A DNA stretch of 64,000 nucleotides, from assembly GCF_015223355.1 (NCBI RefSeq), contig NZ_JADFFK010000009.1:124001-188000 (forward strand), read 5' to 3'. This document shows positions 1 through 8,206 of this stretch, piece after piece. The position numbers and the translations under genes were made by a program. Numbering within the stretch: the first letter of the stretch is position 1; each line of letters begins with the position of its first letter. This stretch comes from Salipiger mangrovisoli (lineage in GTDB: Bacteria; Pseudomonadota; Alphaproteobacteria; Rhodobacterales; Rhodobacteraceae). The notes under the pieces are model-generated. The model had not been told where the DNA came from. It did not search any database and saw only the letters and a list, made by a program, of their open reading frames with translations.

Positions 1-975
<975 letters not shown>

Positions 976-1160
976 GGGCAGTCTCCGGGGTCAAGGATTC
1001 GAGTTCCGGCGCCTGAGTACTGGAAAGCGCGCGTAACGCAAAGATGCCAAAGCGACAGCTTGTGTTTCTCTTCCGGCGTCTCTGGCGGCGCGGGAAGACT
1101 TGTGATTGTTTCGGAACATCCCGGATGGGACAGGAAACCGCAGGACCATCGAAGAACTCC

Positions 1161-1922
1161 ATGTCGCTGAGAATTGCCTTCTGCGCCTCGCGCGCGCCGA
1201 TCGCCCAGGCGGCCCACGCCGCGCTGACGAACCGCTACGGGGATCACGCCGAGCGCGGTGCCGACGTGATCGTGGCGCTTGGGGGCGACGGCTTCATGCT
1301 GCAAACCCTGCACCGCACGCAGGAGCTGAACGTGCCGGTCTACGGCATGAACCGCGGCACGGTCGGCTTCCTGATGAACGCCTATTCCGAGCACCGGCTG
1401 GAAGAGCGCCTGGAAGAGGCCGAGGAGGCGGTGATCAACCCGCTGTCGATGCGCGCCACCACGGTTGACGGCACGGTGCACGAGGCGCTGGCGATCAACG
1501 AGGTCTCGCTGCTGCGCACCGGCCCGCAGGCGGCGCGCCTCGCGATCCACGTGGACGGTAAGCTGCGCTTGCCCGAGCTGGTCTGCGACGGCGCGCTGCT
1601 GGCTACGCCAGCGGGCTCTACCGCCTACAACTACTCCGCGCATGGCCCGATCCTGCCGATCGGCTCCGAGGTGCTGGCGATGACCGCCGTGGCTGCCTTC
1701 CGTCCCCGGCGCTGGCGCGGCGCACTGCTGCCCAAGGCCGCCGAGGTCAGTTTCGAGGTGCTCGAACACGAAAAGCGCCCGGTCATGGCCGAGGCGGACA
1801 GCGAGTCCGTGCGCGACGTCGTGCGGGTCGATATCCGCTCGGCACCGGACGTGGCGCACCGGGTGATGTTCGATCCGGGTCACGGGCTCGAAGAGCGGCT
1901 GATCCGCGAGCAGTTCGTCTGA
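1161..1922 (+). CDS. nadK: NAD kinase
   Basis: Phosphorylates NAD to NADP using ATP or polyphosphate in the cytosol. The 253-residue protein has the signature GGDG at residues 41-44, the NE motif in [11 protein letters not shown], and the conserved [15 protein letters not shown] segment near the middle, all typical of the bacterial PpnK/NadK fold; the length is also normal for alphaproteobacterial versions. I chose the ATG at 1161 ([10 protein letters not shown]) because homology starts there; the frame is open upstream to 1044 but that extension looks non-coding. The gene is divergent from glyA, a pairing I associate with roseobacter chromosomes (from memory, not checked). Confidence 0.95.
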   Translation: MSLRIAFCASRAPIAQAAHAALTNRYGDHAERGADVIVALGGDGFMLQTLHRTQELNVPVYGMNRGTVGFLMNAYSEHRLEERLEEAEEAVINPLSMRATTVDGTVHEALAINEVSLLRTGPQAARLAIHVDGKLRLPELVCDGALLATPAGSTAYNYSAHGPILPIGSEVLAMTAVAAFRPRRWRGALLPKAAEVSFEVLEHEKRPVMAEADSESVRDVVRVDIRSAPDVAHRVMFDPGHGLEERLIREQFV

Positions 1923-1931
1923 CGCGACGGG

Positions 1932-3365
1932 TCAGGCCACCGCATCAAGGGGCAGCTGGACGTGCAGCAGCTCGACCTCCGGCATATCGGGCCGAATGAT
2001 GCCGATCGCCCCGCTCGCCCCCACGCCTTCAAAGCGGATCGACCCTTCGCCGATCTGGAGCAACAGGCTGTCGCCCTCCTGCGTGAGCGACCACTCGGCG
2101 ACATCCTCGCCCAACTGCACCAGGACCTCGGCGCCCGGCGCCAGCCGCACGGTGTCATTCCCGTCGCCTGCCGCATAGCGCAGCGCCACGGTGCCCCCGC
2201 CGAGCGTGATGGAATCGTCGCCCCGCCCGGCCTCGAGCGAAATCACTTCGGCCACGTTCAACGTGATCGCGTCATCGCCCGCACCGGTGTCGATGTCGGC
2301 GACATTGCCGCGCGCGGCAAGCAGACGTGCCTCCGGCGTTTCGCCTGCGGTCCAGGGCGCGTCGCTGAGCCGCGACAGCTGCGAGCGCCCCACCACGGCA
2401 TCAACGGTCACCGCATCGCGCCCGGCCCCGGTGTAGATACCGCCCACCAGCCCCGCCGAGAGGGTCACCGCGTCGGCACCCTTGCCGGTATAGACGCTTT
2501 CGACACTCTCGGCATCGATGGTGACCGCATCGGATCCGCCACCGGTATAGACCGAGGACACCTGCCGCGCCCGAAGCGTGACCGTGTCGTCGCCACCGGC
2601 ACGGCGCGCGTGCGGGCCGGGATCGGTATGGATCCCACTCACCAGATCCGCCGCGATGCTGACCGCATCGCTGCCCGAGCCGCTGTAGATGCCGCGCACG
2701 GTCCGCGCCGCGATGGCCAGCGCGTCGTTGCCGCCGCCGGTATAGATCGACGACACGTCGTTCGCCTGGATCGCGACGGCGTCGTTGCCGCCCTGCCCGC
2801 GCCCGAAGGGAGAGACATCGGTATAGACCCCCTCGACCCGCTTGGCCGACAGCGTCAGCGCGTCATGGCCGGTGCCGGTGTAGACGTTCGACAGCGCCCG
2901 CGCCGAGACCGACAATGCGTCATTGCCGCCGTAGCTGGCAAAGCTGGCCTGACCCTCTGGGCCGGAATGGCTGGCCGCTGTGGCGCCAGAGTAGATCGCG
3001 ACGCCGCCCGCGCCCAGCCGCTCCAGCGCCTTGGCCATATGCTGCATGCGGGCGCGCATGCGCGACAGCCCGCGCTCGCGCGCGTCGGCAAGGCTGGTTC
3101 CAGACGATGTATTGCGCGCCGCGGCCTGCGACCGGCTCCGCGCCTCGATGCGGCCCTGCGCGGTGCGCAGCAGCGAGTCGGCCGCCTGCCGCCCGGCATC
3201 CCCGGCGTCCCCCGCCGTGCTCACCGGTGCCGTGCTCACCGACGCGGTGCCAATCTCGGCGCTGGCGCCACTGCCCCCCGCGCTGGCGCGCATCAGCGTC
3301 AGGGACAGGCTGCCGAAAAGGGTTGGCAGGCTCTGGGTCAGGTCGGACGGACTCGAAAGGGTCAT
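1932..3365 (-). CDS. 19-residue tandem-repeat protein, RTX-like beta-roll (function unknown)
   Basis: I do not recognise a named family. The 477-residue product starts with a Ser/Ala/Gly-rich segment (residues 1-90), then a basic helical stretch (about 91-118), followed at about 140-412 by roughly ten copies of a repeat resembling [VI]YTGxGxDA[VL]xLxAxxVxG. Most units are spaced 19 residues apart; three contain inserts. The core TGxGxDAVx fits the calcium-binding RTX nonapeptide pattern xGxGxDxUx, and 19 residues is about one turn of a parallel beta-roll (18). No signal peptide is evident. The last 65 residues lack repeats and could be a cap or a type I secretion signal, which is only inference. 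Start chosen at 3365 because AAAGGAG lies 8 bases upstream; the frame is open further upstream. It ends 9 bases from the nadK stop (convergent). Confidence 0.8.
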   Translation of the reverse strand: MTLSSPSDLTQSLPTLFGSLSLTLMRASAGGSGASAEIGTASVSTAPVSTAGDAGDAGRQAADSLLRTAQGRIEARSRSQAAARNTSSGTSLADARERGLSRMRARMQHMAKALERLGAGGVAIYSGATAASHSGPEGQASFASYGGNDALSVSARALSNVYTGTGHDALTLSAKRVEGVYTDVSPFGRGQGGNDAVAIQANDVSSIYTGGGNDALAIAARTVRGIYSGSGSDAVSIAADLVSGIHTDPGPHARRAGGDDTVTLRARQVSSVYTGGGSDAVTIDAESVESVYTGKGADAVTLSAGLVGGIYTGAGRDAVTVDAVVGRSQLSRLSDAPWTAGETPEARLLAARGNVADIDTGAGDDAITLNVAEVISLEAGRGDDSITLGGGTVALRYAAGDGNDTVRLAPGAEVLVQLGEDVAEWSLTQEGDSLLLQIGEGSIRFEGVGASGAIGIIRPDMPEVELLHVQLPLDAVA

Positions 3366-3498
3366 GGCAGGGGCTCCTTTGCGCCAAGCCTGCGCGCCGA
3401 AGCTGAACGGGAGGTAAACATCTCCCGCCAAGCTCTTTCGCATTGGACCGATCCGCGCGCAGCGCCATAAGAGGGGCTGGAACTGAAAGGGATCTCTC

Positions 3499-3882
3499 AT
3501 GCTTCAAGGCCTGCACCACGTGGCGCTGATTTGCGGTGACTATGCGCGCAGCCGCGCCTTCTACGTCGATCTTCTGGGGCTCGAAGTGATCGCCGAGACC
3601 CATCGCGCCGAGCGCGGCAGCTGGAAGCTGGACCTTGCCGTGCCGGGGGGCGGACAGCTGGAGTTGTTCAGCTTTCCCGAGCCGCCCGAACGTCCCTCTC
3701 ATCCCGAGGCCAAGGGCCTCCGGCACCTCGCCTTTCGCGTCGCAGACATCGCCGATGCGCAGCGCTGGCTGGAGGAGCAGGGCGTCGAGGTCGAGCCGGT
3801 TCGGGTCGATCCGTTGACCGGCAAGCAGTTCACCTTCTTCGCCGATCCCGACGGGCTGCCGCTGGAACTCTACGAGATCTGA
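3499..3882 (+). CDS. VOC (glyoxalase/bleomycin-resistance) family protein, YaeR-like
   Basis: Small single-domain vicinal-oxygen-chelate protein of 127 residues. It shows the two beta-alpha-beta-beta-beta halves of the fold: LHHVALICGDYARSRAFYVDLLG at the start and LRHLAFRVADIADAQRWLEEQGV in the second half, ending with the metal-ligand type FFADPDGLPLELYEI. The likely metal ligands His6/7, Glu near residue 56, His near 75 and the Glu in LELYE are present. The closest type I know is the YaeR/GloA2 group, whose substrate is undefined; true glyoxalase I activity is possible but not shown. It has its own gap on both sides and no operon partner. AAAGGGATCTCTC precedes the ATG. Confidence 0.88.
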   Translation: MLQGLHHVALICGDYARSRAFYVDLLGLEVIAETHRAERGSWKLDLAVPGGGQLELFSFPEPPERPSHPEAKGLRHLAFRVADIADAQRWLEEQGVEVEPVRVDPLTGKQFTFFADPDGLPLELYEI

Positions 3883-4185
3883 GCGGAGGAGGCGTGGCGA
3901 TGCGCCCATCGAAGGTCACCGTCGACGCGCAGCGCCCCTGCCGCACCCCAGCCCCGCCCGCGCAAGGATGGCGTCCGGGCAAATGGCCAGACGCCGCAGC
4001 CGAAGCGCGACTCGCAACCACGGCCGGTTCCGCGTCCTGCAATCCCGCGGGGCCGCATCACAATTTTGCTGAAAATGCGCGCATCATGGGCCGTGACTGC
4101 GCAAGAGATGCGCCGCACATCGCGGTCGCGGGGCAAGTTTCGGAATATCCGCCCCGCGCCGCAAAAGATCGCTTGCGCCAGAATA

Positions 4186-4206
4186 TCATTCGACCGTAAC
4201 GAATGA
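4186..4206. promoter_or_regulatory. Perfect inverted repeat, candidate operator upstream of nirB
   Basis: TCATTCG-ACCGTAA-CGAATGA: two 7-base arms in perfect inverted symmetry around a 7-base spacer, centre-to-centre about one and a half helical turns. It lies about 220 bases before nirB. The protein that would bind it is not identifiable from the window. Confidence 0.4.
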
Positions 4207-4282
4207 GTACCCCCGGTCGCGACAGTCCGCGACCCTAGCCGCAACGGCGCGGCAATTTCCGTCAAGAGCCCCCAGAGGGCAG

Positions 4283-4321
4283 GCAGCAATGGCGCTGCAT
4301 CTTCGCTCCGACACATGTCGG
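4283..4321 (+). promoter_or_regulatory. Tandem hairpin leader of nirB, possible ANTAR (NasT-type) antitermination target
   Basis: First hairpin 4283-4298: stem GCAGC/GCTGC closing a six-base loop AATGGC, with A at loop position 1 and G at position 4, as in RNAs bound by ANTAR-domain antiterminators. Second hairpin 4308-4321: CCGACA/TGTCGG, nine bases downstream, without the A1/G4 loop. NasT is an ANTAR protein known to control nitrate/nitrite assimilation operons in several Proteobacteria. No nasT/nasS gene and no clear U-tract terminator is seen here, so this is a candidate only. Confidence 0.35.
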
Positions 4322-4422
4322 TCCGTGGGTTTACGCAAGCGCCAACCTTCCGTTTTCCCTGACAGAAATCGCCGCGGCCCGGGATCTCCCGTTCCGCTTC
4401 TCGCTGAAACCGGAGTCCCCTC

Positions 4423-6900
4423 ATGTCCAAACAGCGCCTCGTCATCATCGGCAACGGCATGGCCCCCGGCCGCCTTCTGGAGCACCTCTTCGAGGCCGCC
4501 CCCGATGCCTATGACGTCACCATCTTCAACGCCGAACCGCGGGTGAACTACGACCGCATCATGCTCTCGCCGGTGCTTTCGGGCGAGAAGACCTTCGAAG
4601 ACATCATCATTCACGGCGACGACTGGTACGCCGAGCGCGGCATCACCCTGCACCGCGGCGAGAAGGTCACCGGCATCGACCGTGCGGCCCGCGTGGTCAC
4701 CGGCGCCAGCGGCATCACCGCTGCCTACGACAAGCTGGTGATCGCCACCGGCTCCTCGCCCTTCATCATCCCCGTGCCGGGGCACAAGCTGCCCGGCGTG
4801 CTGGCGTACCGCGATCTCGACGACGTGGACGGAATGCTGCGGGCGGCCTCGAGGGGTGGCCGTGCCGTGGTGATCGGCGGCGGCCTGCTTGGTCTCGAGG
4901 CCGCCGCCGGTTTGAAATCGCGCGGCATGGAGGTGACCGTGCTGCACCTCATGCCGACGCTGATGGAGCGCCAGCTCGACCCCGCCGCCGGCTACCTGCT
5001 GCAGAAGGAGCTGGAAAGCCGCGGCATCGAGGTGCGCTGCGGTGCCAACACCAAGATGATCCTCGGCAACAGCGAGGTCGAAGGCGTCGAGCTGGAGGAC
5101 GGCACCGTCATCGACGCCTCGCTGGTGGTCATGGCCGTGGGCATCCGGCCTTCGGTGGATCTGGCCCGCGACGCCGGGCTCGACGTGGGGCGCGGTATCC
5201 GGACCGATCTGGCCATGCGCACCTCGGATCCCGATATCTTCAGCGTCGGCGAATGCGCCGAGGTGGATGGCCGCGTCTACGGGCTCGTCGCGCCGCTCTA
5301 CCAGATGGCCAAGGTCGCGGCCGGGCATCTTGCCGGTGTCTCCGAAGCCGCTTTTGCCCATGCCGAGACGCCGACCAAGCTCAAGGTCACCGGCATCAAC
5401 CTCTATTCGGTGGGCGACTTCGGCGACGGCCCGGACCGCGAGGACGTGGTGCTGCGCGACGCCGCCCGCGGCAGCTACCGCCGGGTGATCCTGCGGGACA
5501 ACCGGGTGATCGGCGCCGTGCTCTACGGCGATGTCGCCGACGGCATGTGGTACAACGAGCTGCTGAAGTCCGGCGAGGACGTGTCCGACATACGGGACAC
5601 GCTGATCTTCGGGCAGGCGCATCAGGGCGGCGGTGTGGCCGCCGATCCGCTGGCTGCTGTCGCCAACCTCTCTGACGACGCGGAAATCTGCGGCTGCAAC
5701 GGCATCTGCAAGGGCAAGATCGTACAGGCAATCAATGACAAGGGGCTGACGTCGCTCGGAGAAGTGCGCGCCCACACCAAGGCCAGCGCCTCCTGCGGCA
5801 CCTGCACCGGGCTCGTGGAGTCGGTCATGGCGCTGACCCTCGGCGAGACCTTCGCCAAGAAGGCCGAGGGCATGTGCGGCTGCACCGACCTCGGCCACGG
5901 TGAGGTGCGCCGCTTGATCAAGGCGCAGGGGCTGAAGAGCATCCCCGCGGTCATGCAGGAGCTGGAGTGGAAGAGCTCGCACGGCTGCGCCAAGTGCCGC
6001 CCCGCGCTGAACTACTACCTGCTGAGTGACTGGCCGGGCGAATACAAGGACGACCAGCAGAGCCGCTTCATCAACGAGCGCGTGCACGCCAACATCCAGA
6101 AGGACGGCACCTATTCCGTCGTGCCGCGGATGTGGGGCGGGATGACCTCCTCGGACGAGCTGCGCGCCATCGCCGACGTGGTGGACAAGTTCGCCATCCC
6201 CGACGTGAAGGTGACCGGCGGCCAGCGCATCGACCTTCTCGGCGTGAAAAAGGAAGACCTTCCGGCGGTCTGGGCCGATCTCAACGCCGCGGGACTGGTC
6301 TCGGGCCACGCCTATGCCAAGGGTCTGCGCACGGTGAAGACCTGCGTCGGCTCCACCTGGTGCCGCTTCGGCACGCAGGACAGCACCGGCCTCGGCATCA
6401 AGCTCGAGAAGTTCCTCTGGGGCTCCTGGACGCCGGCCAAGGTCAAGCTCGCCGTGACCGGATGCCCGCGCAACTGCGCCGAGGCGACCTGCAAGGACAT
6501 CGGCGTGATCTGCGTCGATAGCGGCTACGAGATCGTCTACGGCGGCGCCGCGGGCCTGCACATCCAGGGCACCACCAAGCTCGGCATGGTGAAGACCGAG
6601 GAGGAGGTGATCGAGATCGCCGCCGCCATGACCCAGATGTACCGCGAGCAGGGCTTCTACCTCGAGCGCATCTACAAATGGGCCGAGCGCGTCGGCTACG
6701 ACACGGTCAAGGCCGCGATCCTCAACGATACGGACAGCCGCCGCGCCTATTACGAGCGCTTCGTCTTCAGCCAGCAGTTTGCCCAGACCGATCCGTGGTC
6801 CGAGCGCGTCTCGGGCGTCGACAAGCACGAGTTCAAGCCGCTCGCCGTCTTCGGCGAAGAGGCTGCCCCCGCAACCGCCCATGTGGAGCCTGCAGAATGA
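4423..6900 (+). CDS. nirB: Assimilatory nitrite reductase [NAD(P)H], large subunit
   Basis: Cytosolic siroheme/[4Fe-4S]/FAD enzyme that reduces nitrite to ammonium with NAD(P)H; works with NirD. The 825 residues show, in order: an FAD/NAD-binding pyridine-nucleotide reductase module (GNGMAPG near residue 10, GGGLLGLEAA for the second nucleotide site), BFD-like [2Fe-2S] cysteine clusters (CGCNGICKG followed by SCGTC), a second cysteine set (CGC..CAKC), the nitrite/sulfite-reductase ferredoxin-like half domain, and the siroheme-[4Fe-4S] ligands CVGSTWC and CPRNC. Length is normal for the family. The start at 4423 follows a GGAG-containing ribosome-binding site (CCGGAGTCCCCTC). The stop overlaps the nirD start as ATGA, indicating translational coupling. 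First gene of a nitrogen-assimilation operon; no nitrate reductase is present in the window. Confidence 0.97.
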   Translation: MSKQRLVIIGNGMAPGRLLEHLFEAAPDAYDVTIFNAEPRVNYDRIMLSPVLSGEKTFEDIIIHGDDWYAERGITLHRGEKVTGIDRAARVVTGASGITAAYDKLVIATGSSPFIIPVPGHKLPGVLAYRDLDDVDGMLRAASRGGRAVVIGGGLLGLEAAAGLKSRGMEVTVLHLMPTLMERQLDPAAGYLLQKELESRGIEVRCGANTKMILGNSEVEGVELEDGTVIDASLVVMAVGIRPSVDLARDAGLDVGRGIRTDLAMRTSDPDIFSVGECAEVDGRVYGLVAPLYQMAKVAAGHLAGVSEAAFAHAETPTKLKVTGINLYSVGDFGDGPDREDVVLRDAARGSYRRVILRDNRVIGAVLYGDVADGMWYNELLKSGEDVSDIRDTLIFGQAHQGGGVAADPLAAVANLSDDAEICGCNGICKGKIVQAINDKGLTSLGEVRAHTKASASCGTCTGLVESVMALTLGETFAKKAEGMCGCTDLGHGEVRRLIKAQGLKSIPAVMQELEWKSSHGCAKCRPALNYYLLSDWPGEYKDDQQSRFINERVHANIQKDGTYSVVPRMWGGMTSSDELRAIADVVDKFAIPDVKVTGGQRIDLLGVKKEDLPAVWADLNAAGLVSGHAYAKGLRTVKTCVGSTWCRFGTQDSTGLGIKLEKFLWGSWTPAKVKLAVTGCPRNCAEATCKDIGVICVDSGYEIVYGGAAGLHIQGTTKLGMVKTEEEVIEIAAAMTQMYREQGFYLERIYKWAERVGYDTVKAAILNDTDSRRAYYERFVFSQQFAQTDPWSERVSGVDKHEFKPLAVFGEEAAPATAHVEPAE

Positions 6901-7238
6901 ACGCCCTCACCCGCGACACGAATGCATGGCGCCTCATCGGCTCCATCGACGACATCCCCAGCCAGGGCGCGCGCTGCGTCGAGAACGGGGAGACAAAGAT
7001 CGCCGTCTTCCGCACCGCGGATGACCGGATCTTCGCGCTCGAGGACAAGTGCCCGCACAAGAACGGGCCGCTCAGCCAGGGCATCGTGCACGGCGGCTGC
7101 GTCACATGCCCCCTGCACAACTGGGTGATCTCGCTGGAAACCGGTGCCGCCACCGGTGCCGACGACGGCCGCACCGCCTCCTTCCCCGTCCGTCTCGACG
7201 GTCGGGACATCTACCTGAACCTCCAACAGGGCGCCTGA
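6897..7238 (+). CDS. nirD: Nitrite reductase small subunit (Rieske-type)
   Basis: The 113-residue partner of NirB, a Rieske-fold protein. Unlike the enterobacterial NirD, which lacks a cluster, this one keeps the full ligand set CPH...CPLH (CPHKNG and, 14 residues later, CPLHNW), so it probably carries a [2Fe-2S] cluster. Start is the ATG at 6897, which overlaps the nirB stop by four bases. The next gene begins 36 bases downstream. Confidence 0.95.
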   Translation: MNALTRDTNAWRLIGSIDDIPSQGARCVENGETKIAVFRTADDRIFALEDKCPHKNGPLSQGIVHGGCVTCPLHNWVISLETGAATGADDGRTASFPVRLDGRDIYLNLQQGA

Positions 7239-7274
7239 CCCCAGGCTCCGAACCCTTCAGCAAAGGATACGCAA

Positions 7275-8120
7275 ATGTCGTATATCGCTCCCAAGGAATT
7301 CGCGGCCAAGATGGTCGACGCCGGCGAATCCAAGATCTTCATGTCCACCAAGGACACGCTCATCCGCGCCTACATGGCCGGGGCCATCCTTGCGCTTGCC
7401 GCGGCCTTCGCGGTGACCATCGCGGTCAACACCGGCAACTTCCTCGTCGCCTCGCTGCTCTTCCCGGTCGGCTTCTGCATGCTCTACCTGATGGGCTTCG
7501 ACCTGCTGACCGGCGTCTTCACCCTGGCGCCGCTGGCAGTGATCGCCAAGCGTCCGGGCTGCACCTGGGGCGGCGTGCTGCGCAACTGGGGCCTGGTGTT
7601 CTGCGGCAACTTCGCGGGCGCCATGACCACCGCGGTCATGATGGCGGTGATCTTCACCATGGGCTTCTCGACCGAGCCGAATGCCGTCGGTCAGAAGATC
7701 GGCACCATCGGCGAAGCCCGGACACTCGGCTATGCCGCCGCCGGCGGCGCAGGCCTGCTGACCGTCTTCGTCCGCGCCGTGATGTGCAACTGGATGGTCT
7801 CGACCGGCGTCGTGGCGGCGATGATGTCCTCCTCGACCGGCGGTAAGATCATGGCGATGTGGATGCCGATCCTGGTGTTCTTCTACCTCGGTTTCGAGCA
7901 CTCGATCGTCAACATGTTCCTCTTCCCCTCGGGCATCATGCTGGGCGGTCAGTTCACCTGGGTCGACTACTTCGTCTACAACGAGATCCCCGTGGTTCTG
8001 GGCAACCTCGTCGGCGGGCTGACCTTCGTGGGCGGCATGATCTACGCCACCCACTTCCGTGAATCGCCGAAGCGCAACGCCGTCCGCAACGACGATGCGG
8101 TGCGTGTCCCGGCCGAATAA
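7275..8120 (+). CDS. nirC: Formate/nitrite transporter (FNT) family channel, NirC-type
   Basis: Inner-membrane channel of the FNT family, 281 residues with about six transmembrane helices and no signal peptide. The FNT landmarks are visible: the discontinuous helix region GFDLLTGVF, NWGLVFCGNFAGA in the middle and the pore histidine in GFEHSIVNMF. Its place between nirBD and cyanase makes nitrite the probable substrate. By sequence alone formate cannot be excluded. A strong intrinsic terminator follows, so transcription of nirBDC probably mostly stops here. Confidence 0.9.
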   Translation: MSYIAPKEFAAKMVDAGESKIFMSTKDTLIRAYMAGAILALAAAFAVTIAVNTGNFLVASLLFPVGFCMLYLMGFDLLTGVFTLAPLAVIAKRPGCTWGGVLRNWGLVFCGNFAGAMTTAVMMAVIFTMGFSTEPNAVGQKIGTIGEARTLGYAAAGGAGLLTVFVRAVMCNWMVSTGVVAAMMSSSTGGKIMAMWMPILVFFYLGFEHSIVNMFLFPSGIMLGGQFTWVDYFVYNEIPVVLGNLVGGLTFVGGMIYATHFRESPKRNAVRNDDAVRVPAE

Positions 8121-8137
8121 GCGTTGACCTCGCCTTG

Positions 8138-8165
8138 GGCCCCGCCACCGTGCGGGGCCTCTTTT
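8138..8165 (+). terminator. Rho-independent terminator after nirC
   Basis: GGCCCCGC-CACCGT-GCGGGGCC followed by TCTTTT: an 8-base-pair GC stem with a 6-base loop and a U-rich tail. It sits between nirC and the phosphatase-kinase gene. Confidence 0.8.
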
Positions 8166-8206
8166 CATTTCCCTTTCCCGAGCCCGCGATGCCCCGCGAC
8201 AGCGTC

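Larger units (their letters stand above)
3883..4422. other. 540-base non-coding region upstream of nirB (promoter and leader)
   Basis: No convincing gene. The short open frames here have no ribosome-binding site and no recognisable protein features. The stretch holds a perfect inverted repeat (4186-4206) and two successive hairpins (4283-4298 and 4308-4321) within 125 bases of the nirB start, so it looks like a long regulated promoter plus 5' leader. I looked for sigma-54 (GG-N10-GC) and FNR-type (TTGAT-N4-ATCAA) sites and did not find a good one. Confidence 0.5.

Noticed and set aside
1962-3470. A ~500-codon open frame on the plus strand, opposite the repeat protein
   Set aside because: Apparent repeats (e.g. 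GIDRGH-like words) are mirror images of the 19-residue repeat on the other strand, which has a ribosome-binding site and a known motif.
3870-4460. A ~200-codon minus-strand frame in the nirB upstream region
   Set aside because: No ribosome-binding site or domain, Arg/Gly/Ala/Cys-rich translation typical of non-coding GC-rich DNA, and it overlaps leader hairpins.
4186-6882. An ~900-codon open frame on the minus strand, opposite nirB
   Set aside because: It is antisense to a well-supported gene in high-GC DNA; its translation is His/Val/Gly/Asp-biased with no recognisable domain.
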